From an uncultured bacterium (GTDB taxonomy: Bacteria; Actinomycetota; Actinomycetes; S36-B12; CAIYMF01), in the NCBI GenBank assembly GCA_903927265.1, contig CAIYMF010000194.1, positions 1 to 41,194 of the forward strand: DNA of 41,194 nucleotides. Reading direction: 5' to 3'. Position 1 is the first letter of the stretch. Each line of letters begins with the position of its first letter. The translations under genes and the position numbers were made by a program. This document shows, in pieces, positions 28,262 to 35,184 of this stretch. A model generated the notes under the pieces. The model ran no database searches. It saw only the letters and a list, made by a program, of their open reading frames with translations, and was not told the DNA's origin.

Positions 28262-28988
28262 GATTCGTACCCCTGAGTCGTTGAGAATCGGGTGGTTGGG
28301 TGCACCGAACCACGGTGGGATTGTCCGAAGGCAAATTGTAGTGATCAAGCAGGAAAGCTTCGGCACCGGCCACTGCGACCTCCGAGACATCGAGCGGAAT
28401 GTCGGGCAGGTGATGCGCCATGAGTGTGAGTTCGTTGAAATTGAATGTTGGCTCGCCAAACGACGACCACGCTGCACCATGAAGGGGCTCGGCGTAGTCG
28501 ACAGGGAGATCGACAAAACCCCACTTGGTCAAGATCGGCTTAACAGCGTGGGCGACCTCCCCCACGTAGGCAAGGATCTCGACTCCGTGCCCGATCGCAT
28601 CCGCAGCCACCACGTCAATCGCATGATCCTCGAGCAACTTACCGAGACCGCGCCCGCGGAATTCGTTTTCGACGGCCATGTAGAAGCCGACCCCCACACG
28701 TCGCCGCAAGTTAGTAGCAAACATGATGTACCCGGCGGGGACGTCATCGATGAAGAGCAGTGTTTGATGGTTGACGATTCCGTTCCTCAATTGAGGCAGC
28801 CGGGCGTTCTCTTCAATGATGTCGATGACGTAGTCATACTCGCTGTACCACCGGTTGTGCATGTCAATCAGAATCGCCAGGGCCTCAGGCTCCGGACCCA
28901 CAGTCAGGTCGGCCAGCCGATTCTCACTCATCAGGACAACTTCATCTGACTCGCGCACCATGGGGATTTGGTGACGTCCACGCTTCAC
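28248..28988 (-). CDS. GNAT-family acetyltransferase
   Basis: A 246-residue protein with a GNAT core: FIDDVPAGYIMFATNL, then VGVGFYMAVENEFRGRGLGK, where RGRGLG (111-116) is the acetyl-CoA pyrophosphate loop, then VEILAYVGEVAHAVKPILTKWGF as the alpha4-beta loop. A further 75 residues follow (GAAWSSFGEPTFNFNELTL and so on) that are not part of a standard GNAT. The GTG at 28988 overlaps the stop of the upstream HAMP gene as GTGA; Met codons at 28961 and 28931 are alternatives. It is coupled to both neighbours, so it likely acts with the HAMP receptor and the carrier. Substrate unknown. Confidence 0.85.
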   Translation of the reverse strand: MKRGRHQIPMVRESDEVVLMSENRLADLTVGPEPEALAILIDMHNRWYSEYDYVIDIIEENARLPQLRNGIVNHQTLLFIDDVPAGYIMFATNLRRRVGVGFYMAVENEFRGRGLGKLLEDHAIDVVAADAIGHGVEILAYVGEVAHAVKPILTKWGFVDLPVDYAEPLHGAAWSSFGEPTFNFNELTLMAHHLPDIPLDVSEVAVAGAEAFLLDHYNLPSDNPTVVRCTQPPDSQRLRGTNHAGD

Positions 28989-30151
28989 TCAACCCGAGTG
29001 GGGGTGGTGTCGTCGATGCTGTCCAACTCGTCCATTCTTTTGCGCATACTGTCAGCCTTCGCCGTGATGGCAGAGAAGAAGTCGGAGTCGGTGATTTCAT
29101 TGACAGCCTGCTCACGCTTCTTGGCATCGATCTCGATCGTCAGCCGCTTGACCTGAGTCTTAAGGTGCTTCTCACGAGCTCGAACCTTGTCGACCATCAC
29201 CTCGAAGGATTGTGAGAGAACGACCATCTCATCCGGAACACGAGTCTTCGTGACCTTGGACAGGTCAACATCGTAATCTCCAGCCGCGATGAGCGTCGTG
29301 GCCGCCGTCAGACGCTTGAGTGGTCGCGTCAAGAAGGTCGACACCATGACGACCAAGCCGAGTAGGAGAAGGTAACCAATCAGCAGTACCGGCAAAATGT
29401 TGCGCAATGCGGCGCTACGAACCTCGTCTACATAACTGGTGTAGTAGTCGACACCGATCGCCATCGCAGTGCCATTGGCGGATTTCAGCGGTGCGTAGGT
29501 CGAGATGTAGGTGCCGGTCGAGTCGGTGTAGGCCGGCTGGTTGGTAACAGAGGTCAGACCCTCGAGCATGTAGTCGTACGTTGACTTGGGGGCTCCCGGC
29601 TCGGAGGGTCCACCGACCGTGTCGGCAACTGAGCCGCGCCACGGGTTGGCGAACGAAGGCCTCGGGTCCCACACGACTCCTGGATTCGTCATCCAATACA
29701 ACTTGCCGTCAGCGGAATCCTTGAAGTACGTGTAGGGGCGCGCGCCGGAGGGATCCACCAAGGTGGTGCCGTCAAGTCCACCGGTAGGAAGTGGCCCACC
29801 TGTCACGGCGAAGATGACATTGAGCGCATTGGACTGGCTCAGATAGAGAGGATCCTGAGTGAGCACGTCGAAATCATTGCTGGGTTTGGGGATTGTGGCC
29901 AACAGCCGCTCTAAACCCTTGGTATCGAGAGTTTCCGAAGCCCCTTGGGCCGTCTGTTGAAGTTCGGCCACGAGTCGATTCTGGGCCTGTTCGGTGACGA
30001 ATCGGACGACGAAAAGCGCCAACAGGCCGAAAATGATCGTGAAGGCGACTGCGAAGGCCGCGAGCATCTTGCCGCGCATTCCGAATCGGACCCGAGTGAC
30101 AGTGTGCTCATCGTCCGCAGTACCAGACGCCTCAGTGGTGGCAGTCGACAT
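28985..30151 (-). CDS. HAMP-domain membrane receptor without output domain
   Basis: A 388-residue membrane receptor. A first helix (about 29-52, MLAAFAVAFTIIFGLLALFV), an external sensor region of about 195 residues (TYFKDSADGKLYWMTNPGV, YISTYAPLKSANGTAMAIGV, a Cache/PAS-like pattern), a second helix (about 250-273, NILPVLLIGYLLLLGLVVMV) and a HAMP domain (about 274-325, RPLKRLTAATTLIAAGDYDV). A coiled coil and a short acidic tail (ITDSDFFSAITAKADSMRKR) end the protein. There is no kinase, cyclase, GGDEF or methyl-accepting output domain, so it must signal through partners. The start at 30151 is preceded by GAAGGGA at 11 nt. It heads an operon with the GNAT and the carrier, and lies divergent from a MinD-like ATPase, which is the most likely partner by position. 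Confidence 0.88.
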   Translation of the reverse strand: MSTATTEASGTADDEHTVTRVRFGMRGKMLAAFAVAFTIIFGLLALFVVRFVTEQAQNRLVAELQQTAQGASETLDTKGLERLLATIPKPSNDFDVLTQDPLYLSQSNALNVIFAVTGGPLPTGGLDGTTLVDPSGARPYTYFKDSADGKLYWMTNPGVVWDPRPSFANPWRGSVADTVGGPSEPGAPKSTYDYMLEGLTSVTNQPAYTDSTGTYISTYAPLKSANGTAMAIGVDYYTSYVDEVRSAALRNILPVLLIGYLLLLGLVVMVSTFLTRPLKRLTAATTLIAAGDYDVDLSKVTKTRVPDEMVVLSQSFEVMVDKVRAREKHLKTQVKRLTIEIDAKKREQAVNEITDSDFFSAITAKADSMRKRMDELDSIDDTTPTRVE

Positions 30152-30652
30152 AGTGTTTCGCAGTCCCTTCAGGTTCGGATAATACGTGCGCGAGGCCACC
30201 CTCTGGGTGCACTCGGCTGGCACACACAACCCCTAAGGGCGACACGATAGCACCGTCATTCGGGGCTCCTCGGCACAATGTCCCGGCGGCCTCCGGGCTC
30301 GTCAGCGAACCTCGCGTGAGGCGGTCAGGGCTACTTCGATCGCCTCGGCCAGCGCGGTCCGGCCGCAACCACAAGAAGGGCGATTCCGAGCAGAGGAACC
30401 CACATGCGAGGGGAGCCGAAGCGGGCAATTCGGTCGGTGAGTTCGACCGGCGAGACAACTCGGGCTTCATGCTGATCGTCGACGCTCCTCGAGGCACCTC
30501 CCGGTCTCAGCCAGCCCCTGTGGCGGACGTCGCCACGACTTCGCAGTCTTGACCGCCGCTCGTAATAGGGAGGGCACATTGTCAGCCCGACCGCGAGGCG
30601 ACACAATGGGGCTTCTGACACGTAGACCATCACGAGAACCCGAGGTAGTTGA
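30152..30652. promoter_or_regulatory. Divergent region between HAMP operon and MinD-like gene
   Basis: About 500 nt. A TATTAT box at 30184-30179 on the minus strand lies about 27 nt before the HAMP start and is a likely -10 box. Near the plus-strand gene GAGGT lies 5-6 nt before the ATG at 30653. The middle holds a possible small membrane-protein gene (30331-30579, minus). Nothing else recognised. Confidence 0.4.
30331..30579 (-). CDS. Possible small single-helix membrane protein
   Basis: An open frame of 82 codons from ATG at 30579. The N-terminal part is basic and Arg-rich (CPPYYERRSRLRSRGDVRHR), the middle reads VVSPVELTDRIARFGSPR, and a hydrophobic segment MWVPLLGIALLVVAAG precedes a basic end (PRWPRRSK), a normal topology for a tail-anchored protein. 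No good ribosome binding site is seen and no family is recognised. It could be a true small partner in the MinD/HAMP module, or a chance open frame in high-GC DNA. Confidence 0.35.
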   Translation of the reverse strand: MCPPYYERRSRLRSRGDVRHRGWLRPGGASRSVDDQHEARVVSPVELTDRIARFGSPRMWVPLLGIALLVVAAGPRWPRRSK

Positions 30653-31417
30653 ATGACCACCGTTATCTCCGTCCACTCATTCCGTGGTGGAACCGGGAAG
30701 AGCAACACCTCGGCGAACCTCGCTGGTCAATTGGCCGCAGCAGGCAACCGGGTCGCCGTCATCGACACCGATGTCCAGAGCCCGGGCGTTCACGTGCTTT
30801 TCGGATTTGAGGAGGCCCTCGAGCCCAACCTCAATGACTACCTGTGGGGCAAGACGTCCATCGCCTCCGCGGCGCACGACGTCACCGCTCGGGTCACCGA
30901 GAGCGTTCCGGTGGTCGAGGGCGGGCAACTGTTCCTCGTGCCCTCGAGCGTCAAGGCCAGCGACATCGCGCGAGTCTTGCGCGAAGGTTACGACGTCGGC
31001 ACGCTCAACGACGGCTTCCGCGATCTTGCCAAGGACCTCTCACTCGATTACCTGATCATCGACACACACCCCGGTCTCAACGAAGAGACGCTGCTGTCCA
31101 TCACGATTAGCGACATCTTGTTGCTGATCCTGCGCCCCGACCGTCAAGACTTCCAAGGAACGGCTGTCACGGTCGACGTCGCGCGTCGCCTCGACGTTCC
31201 GAGCCTGCTGCTGGTGCTCAACATGGTGCCCGGGGGAATCGACCTCGACGATCTACGCTCGCAGATGGATGCCGCGTACGGTGCCGAGACTGCGGCAATT
31301 CTGCCGCTGGCCGAGGACGTCGTGCGCAACGCCTCGGGCGGAATGTTCTCGCTACTTGAGCCCGACCACCCCTGGTCGCAGGGCATTCGCACGATTGCCG
31401 AGCGCGTCAGCTCGTAG
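30653..31417 (+). CDS. MinD/ParA-like ATPase
   Basis: A 254-residue ATPase of the MinD/ParA/SIMIBI group. The deviant Walker A is FRGGTGKSN (10-18): the nucleotide Lys16 is present, but the signature lysine at position 11 of MinD is Arg. Asp in AVIDTDVQSPG and in YLIIDTHPGLNEETL are the switch I and Walker B parts. LNMVPGGIDLDDLRSQMD and PLAEDVVRNASGGMFSLLEP give the usual second half. It has no C-terminal amphipathic helix as clear as in MinD. No parB, minC or minE is nearby. Instead it lies divergent from the HAMP/GNAT/carrier operon, suggesting spatial control or signalling for that system. GAGGT precedes the ATG. Confidence 0.9.
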   Translation: MTTVISVHSFRGGTGKSNTSANLAGQLAAAGNRVAVIDTDVQSPGVHVLFGFEEALEPNLNDYLWGKTSIASAAHDVTARVTESVPVVEGGQLFLVPSSVKASDIARVLREGYDVGTLNDGFRDLAKDLSLDYLIIDTHPGLNEETLLSITISDILLLILRPDRQDFQGTAVTVDVARRLDVPSLLLVLNMVPGGIDLDDLRSQMDAAYGAETAAILPLAEDVVRNASGGMFSLLEPDHPWSQGIRTIAERVSS

Positions 31418-31429
31418 TTCCGGCCTCAA

Positions 31430-31475
31430 CGCATCGGGGGCACCCAAGCGCGCACCTAGCGCGCCTGAGTGCCCC
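31430..31475 (+). repeat. Structured intergenic repeat, copy 2
   Basis: The best-formed copy. The outer stem is GGGGCAC (31437-31443) with GTGCCCC (31469-31475), 7 bp. After a symmetrical internal loop (CCAA and CTGA) the inner stem is GCGCGC (31448-31453) with GCGCGC (31459-31464) and loop ACCTA. It lies 12 nt after the MinD-like gene, in sense with it, and just before the end of the convergent binding-protein gene, so it may stop transcription from either side. No U run follows. Confidence 0.85.
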
Positions 31476-31486
31476 AACGTTGTGTA

Positions 31487-32668
31487 TCAGTACTTAGCGC
31501 CGACTGCCGTCGCCCAGTCCTTGTTCACGTGGAACTCGCCAGCGTCATTGACGCTGAGGAACACGACCGTGGCCGGATCGCGGTTTCCGTTCGCCGGGTC
31601 GATGGTGACCGAACCCGTGACTCCCTGCCACTCCTTCACCCCGTTGAGGAACGTGGTGAGCTTGGCGGCATCAAAGCCGCCCGCCGACGTTGCCGCAGCG
31701 GCTAGCACATTCATGGAGTCGTAGGTGTACGGACTCCACGTTCCGGGTGCCGAGCTGAACGCGGCCGTATAGTCGGCGACGAACTTCGGGCCACTCGGGA
31801 AGTCAGACGGCGCCGGAACACCGACCACTGAGCAATTCTTCGCCGCAGCGTCACCGGCAGTAGTGATGAAGCCGGGGTCGTCCGACGCGTAGTCGGCGAC
31901 ACACGTGGCCGTCACCTTCTGGTCCAGCATTTCCTTAGCGATGAGCCCGCCTTCGGGGAAGTACGTCGCCGCGTAGATCACATCGGGTGACGTCGCGGCA
32001 GCGGCCTTCACCTGCTCTGCGTAACTCGACTTGCCAGGCTCGATCGCCGTGTACTGCGTGATCGTCACACCGGCCTTCTCAAGATCGGTCTTCAGCGACG
32101 ACGCGAGTGACTGCGTGTAGTTCTGGCTTGAGTCATAGATAATCGCAACCTTCTTGGCGCCAAGCCAGGTGGTGAGACCGGTTGATGCGACGGGCGCGAT
32201 CTGGTAATCCATCGGCTGCAGGGTGAAGCCCATGCTGTTGGTGCTGCTGTTCGACGTAAGACGCATCGGAACCAGCCCGGCGGCCTGATAGATCGGCAGG
32301 GTCTTCACGCCCACACCCGAGTTATACGGACCAATCACTCCGTCGAGACCAGCAGTCACAGCGGCATTCGCGGCCGACACCCCGGTGTCGGGATTCGCCG
32401 CGTCGTCGATGGGCACGATCTCGATCTGCTTGCCGTTGATACCGCCCTTGGCGTTCAAGGCCTTCGCGGCCAAGGTGGCGCCGTTCACCATGGCGACACC
32501 GGTGACGCTTTGGTCGCCGGTAATGGGTCCCTCGACGCCGATGCGGAGGGTGCCGGAACCTGACGAACCTGCAGTTGAACTAGAGGCAGTACCTGAACCT
32601 CCCGAGGAACAGGCGGCGAGTGAGAGTGCGAGGACAGCGCCAGCAACGGCGAATTGACGATTCATCAT
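31487..32668 (-). CDS. Branched-chain amino acid-type ABC binding lipoprotein
   Basis: A 393-residue substrate-binding lipoprotein of the LivJ/periplasmic-binding type I group. The signal sequence ends in the lipobox LSLAAC (Cys20), followed by a Ser/Gly-rich linker. The mature protein begins with LRIGVEGPITGDQSV and shows ANAAVTAGLDGVIGPYNSGV, VAIIYDSSQNYTQSLASSL and SPDVIYAATYFPEGGLIAKE, all in the places expected for this fold. It would bind amino acids, amides or similar small molecules outside the cell. The permease and ATPase genes are not in the window, so it is an orphan here. I chose the ATG at 32668, 6 nt after a TATGCT box; 32665 is also possible. Confidence 0.93.
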   Translation of the reverse strand: MMNRQFAVAGAVLALSLAACSSGGSGTASSSTAGSSGSGTLRIGVEGPITGDQSVTGVAMVNGATLAAKALNAKGGINGKQIEIVPIDDAANPDTGVSAANAAVTAGLDGVIGPYNSGVGVKTLPIYQAAGLVPMRLTSNSSTNSMGFTLQPMDYQIAPVASTGLTTWLGAKKVAIIYDSSQNYTQSLASSLKTDLEKAGVTITQYTAIEPGKSSYAEQVKAAAATSPDVIYAATYFPEGGLIAKEMLDQKVTATCVADYASDDPGFITTAGDAAAKNCSVVGVPAPSDFPSGPKFVADYTAAFSSAPGTWSPYTYDSMNVLAAAATSAGGFDAAKLTTFLNGVKEWQGVTGSVTIDPANGNRDPATVVFLSVNDAGEFHVNKDWATAVGAKY

Positions 32669-32680
32669 TAGATCAGCATA
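32669..32680 (-). promoter_or_regulatory. -10 box and leaderless start of the binding-protein gene
   Basis: On the minus strand TATGCT is followed by GATCTA and the ATG at 32668, with no ribosome binding site between. The same six-base box precedes moxR at the same distance. Confidence 0.5.
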
Positions 32681-32701
32681 GCCCCACCGCGACACCACCC
32701 C

Positions 32702-33331
32702 TTACAGGTAGCGCGCGATCACCATTGCGGCGATGACAGCGATCAGCAGCACGGCAATGGCCGTGTCGGCACCGAGTTCGAGCGCCCGGCAGACCCGTGC
32801 ATGCCAGCGCCCCGGGAAGCGGATATTTCCGTCGAGAATATTGACTCGCGTGAGCGACGTGAACACAAAAGTGGTCGTCACCGTCACCAGCAAACACCAC
32901 GGACAGAGCGCATGAATCACGAAGTAGGCCTGCAAGAAGAGCCAATAAGCGAACCCGATTGCGATCAGGTACAGCGACTGTGCGCCGAGCATGAACCAAC
33001 GGGGGAAGAGGACACCAGCCAGAGATGCAACGGCGATCGTGATGACGATCGGCTCGAAGATGAGTCCGAGGAACGCGTTAGGAAACCCCAACACGTGCGC
33101 TTGCCACGACAAACCAACCGTTGCGCACGAAATCTTCGACGAGATATTGCATGAAAGTTCGGCATAGGGATTAGCTGCGAGAGCTACGGCATCAATCGCG
33201 AGGACCATCGACGCAAGCAGCGAGAGCAGCGACGACACCAGCATTTCAACGAAAGTCCAGCGGTGGCGCGGGCCCGTGACTGTCTCATTGCCGACGGAAT
33301 CCGCCTCAAGGTCACCGTCAGCAATCGACAT
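32702..33331 (-). CDS. Vitamin K epoxide reductase (VKOR) family protein
   Basis: A 209-residue membrane protein with about five helices. The family cysteines are present: Cys61 and Cys69 in ELSCNISSKISCATVG and the active-site CPWC (Cys143 and Cys146) in IHALCPWCLLVT; LGFPNAFLGLIF is also typical. In actinobacteria VKOR reoxidises DsbA-like proteins with quinone as acceptor and so replaces DsbB in disulfide formation. A DsbA partner is not in the window. The Cys-containing secreted proteins here are possible clients. The C-terminal extension of about 50 residues ends in a further hydrophobic segment. Confidence 0.93.
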   Translation of the reverse strand: MSIADGDLEADSVGNETVTGPRHRWTFVEMLVSSLLSLLASMVLAIDAVALAANPYAELSCNISSKISCATVGLSWQAHVLGFPNAFLGLIFEPIVITIAVASLAGVLFPRWFMLGAQSLYLIAIGFAYWLFLQAYFVIHALCPWCLLVTVTTTFVFTSLTRVNILDGNIRFPGRWHARVCRALELGADTAIAVLLIAVIAAMVIARYL

Positions 33332-33378
33332 GCCTTGATTGTCTCACTTTCTGGGCGAAACTCTTCAGCCGCACGCAC

Positions 33379-33391
33379 TACTGTCGTCGAT
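33379..33391 (+). promoter_or_regulatory. -10 box and leaderless start of the phosphatase gene
   Basis: TACTGT at 33379-33384 is followed by 7 nt and a GTG at 33392. No Shine-Dalgarno sequence is present. The box supports the choice of this GTG over the longer open frame that overlaps the divergent VKOR gene. Confidence 0.45.
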
Positions 33392-34165
33392 GTGAGCAGC
33401 GAGATTTCCGATGACCTAGCGTTGGCACTGCATTTGGCTGACATAGCGGCAGAAGTCACGATGGCTCCATTCGGGCGCCGGCTGCCCGTCACCCACAAGC
33501 ACGACAGCACTCCCGTCACTGAAATCGACCAGGCCACCGAACGTGCGATTCGTCGCGCGGTTGCCGAGCACCGCCCCGACGACGGCGTACTCGGAGAAGA
33601 AGAGGGCCTCGACGAAGGCACCAGCGGTCGAGTGTGGGTGATTGACCCCATTGATGGAACGCGCATGTACGCCGAGGGGATTCCACTCTGGACCACCCTT
33701 ATCGGGCTACGCGACGACACCGGGGTTAGGGCCTCGGTGGCCGATGCTCCCGCGATCGGTGAGCGAATCTATGCCACCCGCGGTGGAGGAGCGTGGCTAG
33801 GTGATCGACGCCTCGCCGTGTCGACTGTCAACGCCCTGCGCGACTCCTTCGTCGTGCATTCATCCGTCGAGGAATACGTGCGCACAGGGCAGTTGGAACA
33901 ACTCGCCCGCTTCGTCAGCTCGTCTCGCGGAAGCCGGGGGCTTTCCGACGCGTGGGGGCACCTTCTGGTCGCACGCGGATCCGCTGAAGCGATGGTCGAA
34001 GCAACGTCGTGTTACGAATGGGATTGGGCCGCGACGAGCCTCATCGTTGAAGAGGCCGGCGGCGTTGTCAGCGCGGTCGATGCACTGATGCCCTCACCAG
34101 GCTGCCGACTACTCGTCACAAACGGACTCGTCGATGCGCAAGTTCGCGAGGCCTTGCGCGGCTAG
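33392..34165 (+). CDS. hisN: Inositol monophosphatase family, HisN-like phosphatase
   Basis: A 257-residue metal-dependent sugar/alcohol phosphatase. The metal-binding motifs are complete: GEEEG (68-72), DPIDGT (85-90) and WDWAAT (210-215), followed by VEEAGG. The start VTEIDQATERAIRRAV and PLWTTLIGL fit the histidinol-phosphatase (HisN) branch used by actinobacteria, in which the last step of phosphate removal in histidine synthesis is done by this family. An inositol-1-phosphatase role cannot be excluded. No other his gene is nearby. The gene is divergent from VKOR and ends 8 nt from the convergent DHOD-like gene. Confidence 0.85.
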   Translation: MSSEISDDLALALHLADIAAEVTMAPFGRRLPVTHKHDSTPVTEIDQATERAIRRAVAEHRPDDGVLGEEEGLDEGTSGRVWVIDPIDGTRMYAEGIPLWTTLIGLRDDTGVRASVADAPAIGERIYATRGGGAWLGDRRLAVSTVNALRDSFVVHSSVEEYVRTGQLEQLARFVSSSRGSRGLSDAWGHLLVARGSAEAMVEATSCYEWDWAATSLIVEEAGGVVSAVDALMPSPGCRLLVTNGLVDAQVREALRG

Positions 34166-34173
34166 CAGTGCGA

Positions 34174-35184
34174 TCAGGCTGACGGTTCGGGCTTCCATGA
34201 ATGCAATACCCGCTGATACTGCGAGCGCTCAAACGCTGCAGGGTCTCCGCTGGTGTGTTGAGTAACACTGCCTTTCAATTGCTCCACCGACTGGTAGCCG
34301 TGGTCGTCCATCCACACCGAGAGTTCGTTGATTAACTCGGAAGCGCGCTCGGGACCTCGTCGCAAAAGTTCAGCCGTCGCCATCACGACATCGGCACCTG
34401 CCAGCAACCCCTTTGCAATCTCAGTTCCGAGGTGCACACCGGATGTCAGCGCAAGTGACGTCTGGGGCAATTGCGGCCTCAAGATCGCAATCCATCGCAG
34501 CGGCAAACGAATCTCACCAGCGTGCGACAAGTTGAGCGTCGGCTTGACGTCGAGCGTCTCAAGATCGAGATCGGGTTGGTAAAAGCGATTGAAGAGCACG
34601 AGCCCATCGGCACCGGCCTCAACGATGCGCGCCGCCATGTTCGCAAGCGAGCTGAAGTACGGCGAAATCTTCACCGCGAGCGGTACGTCGACTGCCGCCC
34701 GCACCGATCGAACGAGTTCGAGGTATCCCTCTTCGACGTCTGCGGCACTACGAGTCGGATCGAGCGCCACGTCGTACATATTGAGCTCGATTGCAGCGGC
34801 ACCCGCGGTAACCAGTTCACGGGCGTAGTGCACCCAACCGCCTGCCGTATTTCCGTTGAGGCTGGCGATGACCGGAATGTCGAGCCGTCGCGCCGCACCT
34901 TCGGTGAGTTCGAGGTGGCGATCGAGTAGAAGATGATCAAAGGTGAAGTCGGCGAAGTACTCGGTACCTTCCGGGTTCACACCCGAACCCGCTTCGACGT
35001 GATCGTTGAGTCGCGTGGCCTCGGCTTCAATTTCCTCTTCAAACAAACTGGGAAGCACCACCGCGCCGACACCGGCCGCTTCCAGCCGCAGGAGATCGGC
35101 CAATGACGACGTGAGCGGTGAGGGAGATGCAACCAAAGGCGCCCGCAATGGGAAGCCTAAGTACGTCGTGGAGAGGTCGGTCAC
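34174..35184 (-). CDS. Dihydroorotate dehydrogenase-like flavoprotein
   Basis: A 336-residue TIM-barrel protein of the dihydroorotate dehydrogenase-like group. The barrel strands are visible (DIPVIASLNGNTAGGWVHYA, AIELNMYDV, VPLAVKISPYFSSLANMAA, GADGLVLFNRFYQPDLDLE, LALTSGVHLGTEIAKGLLAG, ADVVMATAELLRRG). It would bind FMN. Genes of this group often lie next to pyruvate:ferredoxin oxidoreductase genes, and here the GTG start overlaps the nifJ stop as GTGA, so the two are coupled. Its true substrate is not established; it is unlikely to be the pyrimidine enzyme because it lies outside any pyr cluster. Confidence 0.9.
   Translation of the reverse strand: MTDLSTTYLGFPLRAPLVASPSPLTSSLADLLRLEAAGVGAVVLPSLFEEEIEAEATRLNDHVEAGSGVNPEGTEYFADFTFDHLLLDRHLELTEGAARRLDIPVIASLNGNTAGGWVHYARELVTAGAAAIELNMYDVALDPTRSAADVEEGYLELVRSVRAAVDVPLAVKISPYFSSLANMAARIVEAGADGLVLFNRFYQPDLDLETLDVKPTLNLSHAGEIRLPLRWIAILRPQLPQTSLALTSGVHLGTEIAKGLLAGADVVMATAELLRRGPERASELINELSVWMDDHGYQSVEQLKGSVTQHTSGDPAAFERSQYQRVLHSWKPEPSA

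Noticed and set aside
28262-28516. Upstream extension of the carrier protein
   Set aside because: It lies within the GNAT gene in another frame; the ATG at 28261 gives a normal cytoplasmic N-terminus.
30132-30497. A 121-codon minus-strand frame overlapping the HAMP start
   Set aside because: Pro/Ser/Arg-rich with no domain, and it overlaps the HAMP coding start and its likely promoter in a different frame.
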